Below, piece by piece: positions 9,221 through 20,192 of a stretch of 64,000 bases of DNA. Source of the DNA: Massilia sp. 9I (GTDB lineage: Bacteria > Pseudomonadota > Gammaproteobacteria > Burkholderiales > Burkholderiaceae_D). The notes under the pieces are model-generated. The model worked only from the letters and a program-made list of their open reading frames with translations. It had not been told where the DNA came from and did not search any database. How positions within the stretch are numbered: position 1 is the stretch's first letter; each line of letters opens with the position of its first letter. Position numbers and translations under genes: made by a program. The DNA lies in assembly GCF_902506415.1 (NCBI RefSeq), contig NZ_LR733275.1, forward strand, positions 2,953,795 to 3,017,794, given 5' to 3'.

Positions 9221-9237
9221 TTGGCACGGATTGTGCA
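9221..9237 (+). promoter_or_regulatory. sigma-54 (RpoN) promoter of the ABC/two-component operon
   Basis: TTGGCACGGATTGTGCA has the -24 GG (9223-9224) and -12 GC (9235-9236) dinucleotides separated by exactly 10 bp and a full TTGGCACG -24 box; the -12 box is GTGC rather than TTGC. The predicted transcript begins near 9248, which makes the ATG at 9275 (27-nt leader) rather than 9254 the probable start of the first gene. Confidence 0.75.
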
Positions 9238-9274
9238 TTGACAACGTCGTCCAATGTTGTCACTAGAAGATGCC

Positions 9275-10543
9275 ATGATCCGCGATACCTCACATCAAGA
9301 CGCCGTCCTCACCCCGGCCCCGGTCCACAAGCTCAAGCGCCGCGCCCTGTGGGTGGGCGGCGCTTGTGCCCTCGTTGCCGTTAGCGTGGCCGTATTCGGC
9401 GCCTGGACCAGCAGCGACCATTCCGTCAGCGAAGCCCGGCTGCGCATCGCCGAAGTCACCCGCGGCACCCTGGTGCGCGACGCCTCGGTCAACGGCCGCA
9501 TCGTGGCCGCCGTCAGCCCCACCCTGTATTCGACCGCGCCCTCCACCGTCAACCTCAAGGTCGCCGCCGGCGACACCGTCAAGAAGGGCGACGTGCTGGC
9601 CGTGCTGGAGTCGCCCGACCTGACCGATGAACTCAAGCGCGAGACCTCGAGCTACGAGCAGCTGAAGGCCGAAGTGGCGCGCCAGCAGATCCTGGCGCGC
9701 AAGCAGAAGCTGCTGGCGCAGAAGGAAGCCGACACCGCCGAGATCGACCGCCTGTCGGCCCAGCGCACCCTGGAGCGCTACGAGAGCGTGGCGCAGGTCG
9801 GCATCATCGCCAAGATCGACTACCAGAAAGCGAAGGACGCCCTGAACTCGGCCGAGATCCGCGCCCGCCACGCCTCGCAGGCGGCCGGCCTGGAAAGCGA
9901 CGACGTCCAGCTGGCGCTGAAGACCAAGGTCAACGAGCTGGAACGCCAGCGCCTGTCGCTGGCCAATGCCCAGCGCCGCGTCGACGAACTGACCGTGCGC
10001 GCCCCGGTCGATGGCTTCATCGGCACCCTGAACGTCCAGAACCGCATGGTGGTCGCCGCCAATGCGCCGCTGATGACCCTGGTGGACCTGTCCAAGCTCG
10101 AAGTCGAGGTCGAGGTGCCGGAAACCTATGTAGCCGACATCGGCCTGGGCATGAACGCCGAGATCACCCTGCCTTCCGGTAAAGCCACCGGCAAGCTGTC
10201 CGCGCTGTCGCCGGAAGTGGTGCGCAACCAGGTGCTGGCGCGCATCCGCTTCGACGGCGAGCAGCCCAAGGGCCTGCGCCAGAGCCAGCGCGTGACCGCG
10301 CGCCTCCTGATCGAAGAGAAGCCGAACGTGGTGATGCTGCCGCGCGGGCCTTTCGTCGAGAGCGAAGGCGGCCGCCATGCCTACGTGGTGCGCGACGGGA
10401 TCGCCGTGCGCACTCCGGTGCAGCTGGGCGCCACCAGCATCTCCGCCGTCGAGATCCTGTCGGGCGTCAAGCCCGGCGACAAGGTCGTCATCGCCGGCAC
10501 CGACAGTTTCAACAACGCAGAGCGCGTCTCGATCAACCGCTAA
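9275..10543 (+). CDS. periplasmic adaptor (HlyD/MacA-type membrane fusion protein)
   Basis: The product has 422 residues from the ATG at 9275, preceded by AGAAGA; an in-frame ATG at 9254 would leave only six leader bases from the predicted start site. One membrane anchor lies at ~residues 20-40. A barrel-sandwich (lipoyl-like) domain follows (VNGRIVAAVSP and VAAGDTVKKGDVLAVLESPDL), then a long charged coiled-coil hairpin and beta-barrel domains. Such proteins bridge an inner-membrane transporter and an outer-membrane channel. It is the first gene of the operon with a MacB-type ATPase and two permeases. No TolC-type gene is present, so the outer-membrane partner must be elsewhere. Confidence 0.88.
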   Translation: MIRDTSHQDAVLTPAPVHKLKRRALWVGGACALVAVSVAVFGAWTSSDHSVSEARLRIAEVTRGTLVRDASVNGRIVAAVSPTLYSTAPSTVNLKVAAGDTVKKGDVLAVLESPDLTDELKRETSSYEQLKAEVARQQILARKQKLLAQKEADTAEIDRLSAQRTLERYESVAQVGIIAKIDYQKAKDALNSAEIRARHASQAAGLESDDVQLALKTKVNELERQRLSLANAQRRVDELTVRAPVDGFIGTLNVQNRMVVAANAPLMTLVDLSKLEVEVEVPETYVADIGLGMNAEITLPSGKATGKLSALSPEVVRNQVLARIRFDGEQPKGLRQSQRVTARLLIEEKPNVVMLPRGPFVESEGGRHAYVVRDGIAVRTPVQLGATSISAVEILSGVKPGDKVVIAGTDSFNNAERVSINR

Positions 10544-10567
10544 GACCCAAATAACTAGGAGAATCCC

Positions 10568-11272
10568 ATGCTGCGCATGACCAACCTGAGCAAGGTGTAC
10601 CGCACCCACATGATCGAGACCCACGCGCTGCGCGGTTTCGAGATCGAAGTCAAGCAGGGCGAATTCGTCACCGTGACCGGGCCTTCCGGCTCGGGCAAGA
10701 CCAGCTTCCTGAACATCGCCGGCCTGCTGGAAGAATTCACCTCGGGCGAGTACGTCCTCGACGGCGTCAACGTGAAGGGCCTGGACGACAGCGCCCGCTC
10801 GCGCCTGCGCAACGAGAAGCTCGGCTTCATCTTCCAGGGCTTCAACCTGATTCCCGACCTGAACCTGTTCGACAACGTCGACGTCCCGCTGCGCTACCGC
10901 GGCTTCAATGCCAAGGAGCGCAAGGAGCGCATCGAGGACGCGCTCTCGAAAGTCGGCCTGGCTTCGCGCATGAAGCACTACCCGGCCGAGCTGTCCGGCG
11001 GCCAGCAGCAACGCGTGGCGATCGCGCGCGCGCTGGCCGGTAGTCCGAAGCTGCTGCTGGCCGACGAACCGACCGGTAACCTGGACACCGCCATGGCGCG
11101 CGGCGTGATGGAGCTGCTGGAAGAGATCAACGCGGCCGGCACCACCATTCTGATGGTGACCCACGACCCGGAACTGGCGGTGCGCACCCACCGCAACGTC
11201 CACATCATCGACGGCCAGGTCTCGGACCTGGTGCGCAAGGGCCCGACCCTGGTCGACAAGGCCACGGCATAA
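10568..11272 (+). CDS. ABC transporter ATP-binding protein, MacB/LolD type
   Basis: The 234-residue product is a complete nucleotide-binding domain: Walker A GPSGSGKTS (residues ~37-45), Q-loop FIFQGFNLIPDL, signature LSGGQQQR, Walker B LLLADEPTGNLD and the H-loop MVTHD. The DEPTGNLD and FIFQxFNL forms are typical of the MacB/LolD/FtsE family, which drives FtsX-fold permeases by mechanotransmission and not by classic alternating access. A ribosome binding site (AGGAGAA) precedes the ATG. The gene sits 24 bp after the adaptor gene and 13 bp before the first permease. Confidence 0.93.
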   Translation: MLRMTNLSKVYRTHMIETHALRGFEIEVKQGEFVTVTGPSGSGKTSFLNIAGLLEEFTSGEYVLDGVNVKGLDDSARSRLRNEKLGFIFQGFNLIPDLNLFDNVDVPLRYRGFNAKERKERIEDALSKVGLASRMKHYPAELSGGQQQRVAIARALAGSPKLLLADEPTGNLDTAMARGVMELLEEINAAGTTILMVTHDPELAVRTHRNVHIIDGQVSDLVRKGPTLVDKATA

Positions 11273-11285
11273 GGAGCGAAGCGCC

Positions 11286-12596
11286 ATGTTCTCCTATTAC
11301 TTCAAGCTCGGCGTGCGCAGCCTGCGCCGCAACCCGGCGCTGACCGCGCTGATGGTGCTGACCCTCGCGATCGGCGTGGCCGCCAGCGTCTCCACGCTCA
11401 CCATCCTGCACATGATGTCCGGCGACCCGATCCCCGAGAAGAGCGACCGCCTGCTGGTGCCGCACGTGGACAACGGTCCGGTCGAAGGCTGGGTGCCGAG
11501 CGACGGCCCGAACGACGACCAGCTGAGCTACATCGACACCGCCAACTTCCTCAAGAGCGGCCAGGGCGAGCGCCGCACCGCCATGTTCGGCGTGCAGCGT
11601 CCGATCGAGCCCCCGCGCACCGACATCCCGGCCTTCAACGCCGGCGGCATTGCGCCGACCCGCGACTTCTTCGCCATGTTCAACGTCCCCTTCCTGTACG
11701 GCCAGCCCTGGCTCGAGGCCGACGACACCCGCGGCGCCGACGTCGTGGTGCTGGGCCGCGAAACGTCCGAAAAGCTGTTCGGCGAAACCAACCCGGTCGG
11801 CAAGCAGCTGCGCATCGGCGGCTTCCCCTATACCGTGGTGGGCGTGATCGACAAATGGAATCCGCTCCCGCGCTACTACAAGCTGATCGGCGGCAGCCGC
11901 TTCGGGCAGGGCGAAGAATTCATCATCCCCTTCTCGAACGCGGTCCGCCACGAGATGCCGCACGCCGGCAGCATGAACTGCAGCGCCAACCGCGACCCGG
12001 GTTACGCCAATCTCCTGCTCTCGGAATGCACCTGGATCCAGTTCTGGTTCGAGACCCGCGCCGCGAGCGACCGCGCCGAGCTGCAGTCCTGGCTCGACAA
12101 CTACGCAAACGACCAGCGCAAGCTGGGCCGCCTGAAACGCAACGCGCCGAACAAGCTGTACAACGTGATGGAATGGATGGAGCAGCTGAAGGTGGTCGGC
12201 AACGACAGCAAGCTGCAGGCCTGGCTGGCGTTCGGCTTCCTGGTCCTGTGCCTGGTGAATACCATCGGCCTGCTGCTGGCGAAATTCTCGGTGCGCGCCT
12301 CCGAGATCGGCGTGCGCCGCGCCCTGGGCGCCTCGCGCAGCGACGTGTTCAAGCAGTTCCTGATCGAGACCGGCGTGGTCGGCCTGGTCGGCGGCGTACT
12401 CGGGCTGGTGCTGGCCTTCGGCGCGCTGGCCCTGATCGGCATGCAGAGCAAGGGCATGGCGACCATCGCGCGCATGGACTGGGAGATGCTGCTCCTGACC
12501 TTCATCATGTCGATCGCCGCCGCCCTGCTGGCCGGCCTGCTGCCGACCTGGCGCGCCTGCCAGGTGACGCCGGCCATCCAACTCAAATCGCAATAA
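11286..12596 (+). CDS. ABC transporter permease, MacB/FtsX type (first of pair)
   Basis: The product has 436 residues. There is one transmembrane helix at the N terminus (ALTALMVLTLAIGVAASVSTLTIL) and a large periplasmic MacB_PCD domain at ~50-310. Three C-terminal helices carry the FtsX-domain signature EIGVRRALGASRSDVFKQFLIE. Together with the ATPase and the second permease it would form a heterodimeric type VII ABC system. Such pumps export or expel peptides, lipoproteins or antibiotics from the periplasmic side. The substrate is not evident. It has a separate ribosome binding site and is co-oriented with the next gene at 15 bp. Confidence 0.9.
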   Translation: MFSYYFKLGVRSLRRNPALTALMVLTLAIGVAASVSTLTILHMMSGDPIPEKSDRLLVPHVDNGPVEGWVPSDGPNDDQLSYIDTANFLKSGQGERRTAMFGVQRPIEPPRTDIPAFNAGGIAPTRDFFAMFNVPFLYGQPWLEADDTRGADVVVLGRETSEKLFGETNPVGKQLRIGGFPYTVVGVIDKWNPLPRYYKLIGGSRFGQGEEFIIPFSNAVRHEMPHAGSMNCSANRDPGYANLLLSECTWIQFWFETRAASDRAELQSWLDNYANDQRKLGRLKRNAPNKLYNVMEWMEQLKVVGNDSKLQAWLAFGFLVLCLVNTIGLLLAKFSVRASEIGVRRALGASRSDVFKQFLIETGVVGLVGGVLGLVLAFGALALIGMQSKGMATIARMDWEMLLLTFIMSIAAALLAGLLPTWRACQVTPAIQLKSQ

Positions 12597-12611
12597 GATC
12601 GAGGGATCATC

Positions 12612-13844
12612 ATGGAAATCCGCCCCATCTTCTCCGCCCTGTTGCGGAACAAAACCGGTCCGATCCTGGTAGCGCTGCAGGTGGCGCTGAGCCTGGGCAT
12701 CCTGGCCAATGCCCTGCACATCGTCGAGGAGCGGCGCGCCGTGGCGGCACGTCCGTCCGGCCTGTCCGATGAAGCCTCCACTTTCTACTTCACGGTGCGC
12801 AACCTGAACACCGACGGCCCCGAGCAAATGCTGGCCACCATCAAGCGCGAGGCCGATGTCCTGCGTGCTGTGCCGGGCGTGGTGTCGGTGGCGCAGGTGT
12901 CGCAGATGCCGCTGTCGCGCAGCGGCAGCAACAGCAGCGTCGCCGTCAACCAGCAGCAGGAGCGCGAAACCGCGATCGCCTCGCAGTACTACTCGGGCGA
13001 CTCGCTCGTCAAGACCTTCGGCCTCAAGCTGGTCGAAGGCCGCGACTTCCTGCCGGGCGAAATCATGGACGCCAACGAGAACGAACAGACCGAGCCACCC
13101 AAGCAGATCATCGTCACCAAGCCGCTGGCCGACAAGATGTGGCCCGGCGCCTCGGCAATCGGCAAGGACGTCTGGTTCGGTACCGGCGAAACCGCCCGCT
13201 CGTCGCAGGTGGTGGGTGTGGTCGAACGCCTCCAGTCCGCCCACGTGGAGGTGGGTGAGCGCGGCGAGTTCGCCACGATCATCCCGGCCCGCGTCTACGG
13301 CCGGCCCGGCAACCTGTATGCGCTGCGCACCGAACCGGGCCAGCGCGACCGCGTGATCAAGGAAGCGGAAGAGGCGCTGCGCAAGTCCTCGGCTACCCCG
13401 ATCATCCTGCAGGCCAAGACGGTCGAGGAAGACCGCAAGAACCGCTACCGCGCCGACATGGCGCTGTCGTGGATGCTGATCACGGTGAGCGTGCTGCTGC
13501 TGCTCGTCACCAGCAGCGGCATCGTCGGCATGGCCAGCCTGTGGGTGACCCAGCGCCGCAAGCAGATCGGCGTGCGCCGCGCGCTGGGCGCGCGCAAGGT
13601 GGACGTGCTGCGCTACTTCATCGTCGAGAACTTCATGATCACCAGCGCCGGCGTGTTCAGCGGCGTGCTGTTCGGCCTGAGCCTGAACCACCTCCTGGTG
13701 ACGAAGCTCGAGATGGCGCGCCTGCCGGCGCACTACCTGGTGGGCGGCGCGGTGGTGTTCTGGGCGCTCGGCATCATGGCGGCCTACGGACCGGCCTGGC
13801 GCGCGGCCAGCATCTCGCCGGCGACGGCTACCCGCAGTGCTTGA
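12612..13844 (+). CDS. ABC transporter permease, MacB/FtsX type (second of pair)
   Basis: This 410-residue paralogue of the preceding permease has the same topology: an N-terminal helix (LVALQVALSLGILANALHI), a periplasmic domain and three C-terminal helices with QIGVRRALGARKVDVLRYFIVEN. The periplasmic domain differs in sequence and length from that of the partner, which points to an obligate heterodimer in place of a duplicated homodimer. The gene is preceded by GAGGGATCATC. The activator gene follows after 30 bp, consistent with one transcript. Confidence 0.9.
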   Translation: MEIRPIFSALLRNKTGPILVALQVALSLGILANALHIVEERRAVAARPSGLSDEASTFYFTVRNLNTDGPEQMLATIKREADVLRAVPGVVSVAQVSQMPLSRSGSNSSVAVNQQQERETAIASQYYSGDSLVKTFGLKLVEGRDFLPGEIMDANENEQTEPPKQIIVTKPLADKMWPGASAIGKDVWFGTGETARSSQVVGVVERLQSAHVEVGERGEFATIIPARVYGRPGNLYALRTEPGQRDRVIKEAEEALRKSSATPIILQAKTVEEDRKNRYRADMALSWMLITVSVLLLLVTSSGIVGMASLWVTQRRKQIGVRRALGARKVDVLRYFIVENFMITSAGVFSGVLFGLSLNHLLVTKLEMARLPAHYLVGGAVVFWALGIMAAYGPAWRAASISPATATRSA

Positions 13845-13874
13845 GGGCAATCAACCAGTGCTACACTTGCCGTC

Positions 13875-15202
<1,328 letters not shown>

Positions 15203-15206
<4 letters not shown>

Positions 15207-16588
15207 GCGGGGACGAGCACAGCGAGGCGCCCAGGAAAGGGTTCCGCCTTTCGCTGGTCACGCGCTGGTCGGCGCTGGTCGGCACCCTGCTGGCGCTCGG
15301 CATCCTGCTCGCCCTCGGGCTCGATCACTTCTTCCCCGGCCAGCCGCTCCTGGTCTTCCTCGCCTGCCTGGCGGCGATCGTCCCGATCGCCATCATCACC
15401 ATCCGCTCCCAGATCCAGCCGATCCTGTCGCTGTTCCGCGCCCTCGAGGGCACGGTGGCGAGCTACCGCGACGGCGACTTTTCCTTCAGCCTGCACTGGC
15501 CGCAGAACGACGAGCTGGCCGACCTGATCGCCGCCCACAACGACCTCGGACAGGTGCTGCGTGCGCAGCGTCTCGGCCTGGTGCAGCGCGAGCTGCTGCT
15601 CGACACCATGGTGCAGAACACGCCGGTGGCGATGCTGCTGGTGACCGATTTCGCCCAGACCGCCACCCCGGCCGGCACCATCGTCTACGCCAACCTGGCG
15701 GCGCGCCAGCTGTTGTCGGAAGGGCGCAAGCTCGAAGGCCACCAGCTGAGCGAGATCCTGGAAACGGCGGCACCCGCGCTCAAGGAAGCGCTGGCGCGCG
15801 GCGGCGACGGCCTGTTCACGGCCGGCGAGTCGGAAGAGGAAGAGGTCTACCACCTGGCGCGCAGCGCCTTCACGCTCAACGGCCGGCGCCACGAACTGCT
15901 GCTGCTGCGCCACCTCACCACCGAGCTGCGGCGCCAGGAGGTGCAGACCTGGAAGAAGGTGATCCGCGTGATCAGCCATGAACTGAACAATTCGCTGGCG
16001 CCGCTGGCCTCGCTCGCGCACTCCGGCACGGAACTGGTGCGGCGCGGCCAGACCGAGCGCCTGCCGCAGATCCTGCAGACCATCGGCGAGCGCACCCGCC
16101 ACCTCGAGACCTTCATCCTCGGCTATGCGCGCTTCGCCAAGCTGCCTACGCCGCGCCTGGAAGCCTATCCCTGGGACGTGTTCGTCGACCGCCTGGCCGA
16201 CCAGGTGGCTTTCCGCCTGATCGGCGCTCTGCCGCAGGACCCGGCCTGGATCGACGCCGCCCAGATGGAACAGGCCCTGCTCAACCTGCTCAAGAACGCC
16301 CACGAATCCGGTTCAACGCCGGAAGCCGTCGAGCTGCACGTGCGCCGCATCCAGGACGCCGTGCGCATCGATGTGCTGGACCGCGGCACCGGCATGAGCG
16401 AGGCGGTGCTGACCAATGCGCTGGTGCCCTTCTACTCCACCAAGCGCAGCGGCACCGGCCTCGGACTGGCGCTGGCGCGCGAGATCGCCGAAGCCCACGG
16501 CGGGCGCATCCTGCTCTCCAACCGCGACGGCGGCGGCCTGGCCGTCAGCCTCATTCTTCCGGCCCTGCCTGGCGCTCACACACCGTGA
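15203..16588 (+). CDS. sensor histidine kinase of NtrY/NtrB type
   Basis: The product has 461 residues. Two transmembrane helices at ~20-75 enclose only a few external residues (LDHFFPGQP), so the kinase may sense the membrane or partner transporter more than a large periplasmic ligand. A HAMP-like linker and a PAS-like segment (NTPVAMLLVTDF) follow. The phosphoacceptor box is VISHELNNSLAPL and the HATPase_c domain has N (LLNLLKNAHES), G1 (DRGTGMSE) and G2 (GTGLGLALAREI) boxes. Its start codon overlaps the activator's stop (ATGA), indicating translational coupling and a cognate pair. Confidence 0.92.
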
Positions 16589-16604
16589 CCATGAAAGGAC
16601 GCAT

Positions 16605-17213
16605 ATGCTGAAGATCATCGGCAAGGACACCTCGATCAACGTGCGCAAGGTATTGTGGACCTGCCTGGAACTCGGGCTGCCCTTCGACCGCGAGGACTGG
16701 AATACGAGCCACGCGGGGCTCAACCCGAACGCCCTGGTGCCGGTGCTGGTCGACGACGGTTTCGTGCTGTGGGAATCGAACACGATCTGCCGCTACCTCA
16801 GCACCGAGTACGGCAGGCAGGGCGAAGGGGCCCTGCTTCCGGCATCGCCACGCGACCGTGCGCGCGTCGAGCAATGGATGGACTGGCAGGCCACCGACCT
16901 GAACACCGCCTGGCGCTACGCCTTCATGGCGCTGGTGCGCAATAGCGCCGCGCACCAGGACCGGGGCCAGGTCGAGGCCAGCATCGCATCCTGGAACCGC
17001 CACATCGGCATCCTCGACGCCCAGCTGCGCGCCACCGGCGCCTATGCGGCGGGCGGCGCCTTCACGCTGGCCGACGTGGTGCTCGGCCTGTCGGTGAACC
17101 GCTGGATGATGACGCCGATGGACAAGCCGGACTACCGCCACGTGGCGGCATATTACGACCGCCTGACGGAACGGCAGGGTTTCCGCGAGTTCGGACGCAA
17201 CGGAATCGCCTGA
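16605..17213 (+). CDS. glutathione S-transferase family protein
   Basis: The ATG at 16605, with AAAGGA upstream, gives 202 residues, normal for cytosolic GSTs; the same frame is open further upstream but that part is a shadow of the kinase gene. The N-terminal thioredoxin-like domain shows DTSINVRKVLWTCLELGLPF, the cis-Pro region ALVPVLVDDGFVLWESNTICRYLS with the glutathione-binding Glu-Ser pair, and an all-helical C-terminal domain (FTLADVVLGLSVNRWM). It is probably a beta-class-like or YfcG-like detoxification enzyme. It is 16 bp after the kinase gene, so it may be read from the same transcript. Confidence 0.87.
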   Translation: MLKIIGKDTSINVRKVLWTCLELGLPFDREDWNTSHAGLNPNALVPVLVDDGFVLWESNTICRYLSTEYGRQGEGALLPASPRDRARVEQWMDWQATDLNTAWRYAFMALVRNSAAHQDRGQVEASIASWNRHIGILDAQLRATGAYAAGGAFTLADVVLGLSVNRWMMTPMDKPDYRHVAAYYDRLTERQGFREFGRNGIA

Positions 17214-17266
17214 CGCACGCCGAAGGCGGCAATGGTAGGATAGGCTTTCACCGCAGCTGCTTCACC

Positions 17267-18043
17267 ATGCCGCCTTCCTACGCCCGCATCGATCCCCGTT
17301 TCGCCCAGCCCGGCCACCCGCCCGCCACCATCGACGAATTCGACGGGGTGCGCTTCCTGCACCTGGGCACCTCCTGGGTGCAGGGCGCGATGCGGCTGTC
17401 GAAACCGGACGCGATCGAGCTGGAATACGTCCAGATGATGATGATGTGGACGCTGTTCCAGAATGCCCCGCGCCGCATCGTCCAGCTGGGCCTGGGCAGT
17501 GCGGCCCTCACCAAGTTCTGCTACCGGCGCTTTCCGGACGCCCGCATCAGCGTGGCGGAGCTGAATCCGAACGTGATCGCGATCTGCCGCGCGTTGTTCG
17601 GCCTGCCCGAGAACGATGCGCGCCTGGACGTGCGCGAGATGAACGCGCTCGACTTCGTGCTGGATGCCGACAACCACGGCCAGGTCGACGTGCTGCAGGT
17701 CGACCTCTACGACCATGACGCGCGCGGCCCGGTGCTGGATTCGCTCGACTTCTACCAGGGCTGCTACGACTGCCTGACACCGAAGGGCATCATGACCGCC
17801 AACGTGTTCGGCCAGGTCGACAGCTACGACAGGAACCTGCTCACCATGCAGCAGGTGTTCGACGCCGTGGTCTGGCTGCCCGAGGTACACGATGCGAACA
17901 TCGTCGTCCTCGCCTTCAAGAACGCTCCCCAGCTCGACTTTTCAGTGCTGTACGAACGGGCCGGCGAAATCCGGCGCCACCTCAACCTGCCGGCCAAGAA
18001 GTGGGTGGATGGCCTCAAGGAATGGATGCGCGACCACGCTTGA
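17267..18043 (+). CDS. spermidine/spermine synthase-like methyltransferase-fold protein
   Basis: The product has 258 residues with a Rossmann-type core: motif I is IVQLGLGSAALTKF, followed by VAELNPNVIAICRALFGLP and the aspartate-bearing VDVLQVDLYDHDARGP strand. This matches the spermidine synthase superfamily, but the N-terminal beta domain is short and true polyamine synthase residues are not clearly conserved. Many such 'spermidine synthase-like' proteins are not polyamine enzymes. It appears monocistronic, between a GST and an M13 peptidase. Confidence 0.75.
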   Translation: MPPSYARIDPRFAQPGHPPATIDEFDGVRFLHLGTSWVQGAMRLSKPDAIELEYVQMMMMWTLFQNAPRRIVQLGLGSAALTKFCYRRFPDARISVAELNPNVIAICRALFGLPENDARLDVREMNALDFVLDADNHGQVDVLQVDLYDHDARGPVLDSLDFYQGCYDCLTPKGIMTANVFGQVDSYDRNLLTMQQVFDAVVWLPEVHDANIVVLAFKNAPQLDFSVLYERAGEIRRHLNLPAKKWVDGLKEWMRDHA

Positions 18044-18150
18044 CGCGCGATTCCGACCGCTCGTCAGCGCATTGCACCGTTCAGCACCTATTTCTCCAGG
18101 CGCGCCACGCCGCACCGATACTTGGATCCCGTTCAAGCAAATCGGAATCC

Positions 18151-20139
18151 ATGTTCTCCACGCTTTCGCTCTCCCGCATCCCGGCCCTGCTCGTGGCTGT
18201 TGCCACCTTGGCGCCTTTCCCCGCAGCCGCTCAAACGTCCGTCGGCACTGCCCTGGCGCGCAAGGACCTGTATCGCGCTGCAAACGGGGCCTGGCTGGAT
18301 GCCACCGTCATCCCTGCCGACAAGTCCGAAGTGTATGGCGCCGACCTGCCCGGCACGGTCAACACGCGCCTGCGCCGGATTTTGGACGACCTGCGCACGC
18401 AGGCGCCGGCAAGCGGCGACGGCCGCAAGCTGATCGACTTCTACGACAGCCAACGCGACCTGGACGCGATCGACCGCGCCGGCCTCGCCCCGGTGGCGCC
18501 GCGGCTGACGCAGATCGAGGCGATCGACACGCCGCAGGCGCTGGCGCGCTGGCAGGGCCAGGTGCAGGGTGTCCTGAAGACGCCCCTGTGGCTATGGGGC
18601 GGCTTCGCCGACTTCAAGGATCCGGGCGTGAACCGCGTGCTCGTGATGCAGGGCGGACTGGGGCTGCCGGACTGCGATTACTACCTGCGCGACGATGCCC
18701 GCCTGGTGGCCGCGCGCCAGGCCTACCTCGCTTATCTGGCGACGCTGGCGCAGCTGGCGGGCGACCCGCGTCCGCAAGCGGCGGCGCAGCGCGTCCTGGC
18801 ACTCGAAACGCGCCTGGCGCATGCGCATGTGGCCGCTGCCGACGCCATGAACCCGGCTCTGGTCGCATCCCGCACTCCGGCGCAGCTGGATGCCGGCGCA
18901 CCTGGCCTGGCCTGGACCTCCTACCTGCAGCACGCGGGTATCCGCAAGGGCGAGGCGGTCAATGTGGTGCAGCCGCCGGCCGCCGCTGCCATCGCGGGCC
19001 TGATGCGCGAACTGCCCCTCGCTGACTGGAAGCTGTACTTCCGCCTGCGCACGCTGGACGCCTCTGCGCCGCTGCTGCCGGCGGCCTTCCGCGCCGCGCA
19101 TTTCGCCTTCCATGGGCGTGCGCTGGGCGGACAGTCGGCGCCGCGCAGCGCGGACGAGCGCGCGCTCGACACCGTGACCGAGAGCATGGGCGACGCGCTG
19201 GGCCAGGCCTACATGGCGCGCCACTTCTCCGCTGCGCAAAAGGCGCGCGTCGAAGGCATGGTCGAACGAATCCGCACGACCGCCGCCGCAGCGGTGGCCG
19301 GCATCGCCTGGATGGGCCCGGATGCCCGTGCCGAAGCGCTCAGGAAGATCGCCGGAATGCGGGCCAAGGTCGGCTACCCTGCGGCATGGCGCGACTACGG
19401 CGGGCTCGAGATCCGTCCCGCCGATGCGCTCGGCAACCGCGAGCGCGCACGGCGCCACGCCTGGCTGCGCCTGGCCGCCCTGTCCGGCAGCGCGATGGAC
19501 CGCGGCAGCTGGGCCATGAGCCCGCTCGAGCCGAACGCCTATTACGATCCGGTGCTCAACGAGATCAACCTTCCGGCCGGCATCCTGCAGGCGCCCTTCT
19601 TCGATCCGGAAGCCGACGACGCCGCCAACTACGGCGGGATCGGCGTCTTGATCGCGCATGAAATCAGCCATGCTTTCGACGCAACCGGTTCCCAGTTCGA
19701 CAGCCGCGGCATGCAGCGCGACTGGTGGAGCGCCGCCGACCATGCGGCATTCGAGGCCTTCACCGCGCGCATGGTCGCCCACTTCGATGCGCTCGAAGTC
19801 CTGCCCGGCGCGCGGGTGAACGGCAAGCTCACTCTGTCGGAGAACGTCGCCGACCTGATGGGGCTGCAGCTGGCCTGGCGCGCCTGGCGCGGCACGGCGC
19901 AGGGACGGGCCGCCGCCCCCGGCGCCGAACAAGGCTTCTTCCTGGCCTACGCACGGCAATGGGCGGTCAAGCGCCGCGACGAACGCACGCTGCAGCTGCT
20001 GTCGACCGACCCGCACGCACCCGCCCCGCTGCGCGCGAATGTCCCGGCGATGCAGCTCGACGGCTTCCACGAGGCTTTCTCCACCCGCCCAGGCGACCGC
20101 ATGTTCGTGCCGGCCGGGGATCGCCTGCGGGCATGGTAA
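18151..20139 (+). CDS. secreted M13 (neprilysin-type) zinc metallopeptidase
   Basis: The start at 18151 opens a clear signal peptide (LLVAVATLAPFPAAAQ) and gives 662 residues, the usual size; upstream in-frame codons lie inside the previous gene's end. The catalytic motif HEISH (IAHEISHAFDATGSQFD) and the third zinc ligand in SENVADLMGLQ are intact. The N-terminal M13_N domain covers roughly residues 35-430. The C terminus ends in Trp, as in most M13 enzymes. It should be a periplasmic oligopeptidase acting on small peptides. Confidence 0.93.
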   Translation: MFSTLSLSRIPALLVAVATLAPFPAAAQTSVGTALARKDLYRAANGAWLDATVIPADKSEVYGADLPGTVNTRLRRILDDLRTQAPASGDGRKLIDFYDSQRDLDAIDRAGLAPVAPRLTQIEAIDTPQALARWQGQVQGVLKTPLWLWGGFADFKDPGVNRVLVMQGGLGLPDCDYYLRDDARLVAARQAYLAYLATLAQLAGDPRPQAAAQRVLALETRLAHAHVAAADAMNPALVASRTPAQLDAGAPGLAWTSYLQHAGIRKGEAVNVVQPPAAAAIAGLMRELPLADWKLYFRLRTLDASAPLLPAAFRAAHFAFHGRALGGQSAPRSADERALDTVTESMGDALGQAYMARHFSAAQKARVEGMVERIRTTAAAAVAGIAWMGPDARAEALRKIAGMRAKVGYPAAWRDYGGLEIRPADALGNRERARRHAWLRLAALSGSAMDRGSWAMSPLEPNAYYDPVLNEINLPAGILQAPFFDPEADDAANYGGIGVLIAHEISHAFDATGSQFDSRGMQRDWWSAADHAAFEAFTARMVAHFDALEVLPGARVNGKLTLSENVADLMGLQLAWRAWRGTAQGRAAAPGAEQGFFLAYARQWAVKRRDERTLQLLSTDPHAPAPLRANVPAMQLDGFHEAFSTRPGDRMFVPAGDRLRAW

Positions 20140-20192
20140 GCCGCTATACTCGCGTGTCTTCTCATCGGCAAGCGAACGGGCACCAGGCAGCA

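Noticed and set aside
9254..9274. Upstream ATG as the start of the adaptor gene
   Set aside because: It would lie six bases from the predicted sigma-54 start site and has no ribosome binding site, whereas AGAAGA precedes the ATG at 9275.
11205..13850. 881-codon frame on the minus strand
   Set aside because: It spans two well-defined permease genes on the other strand and lacks any domain or ribosome binding site.
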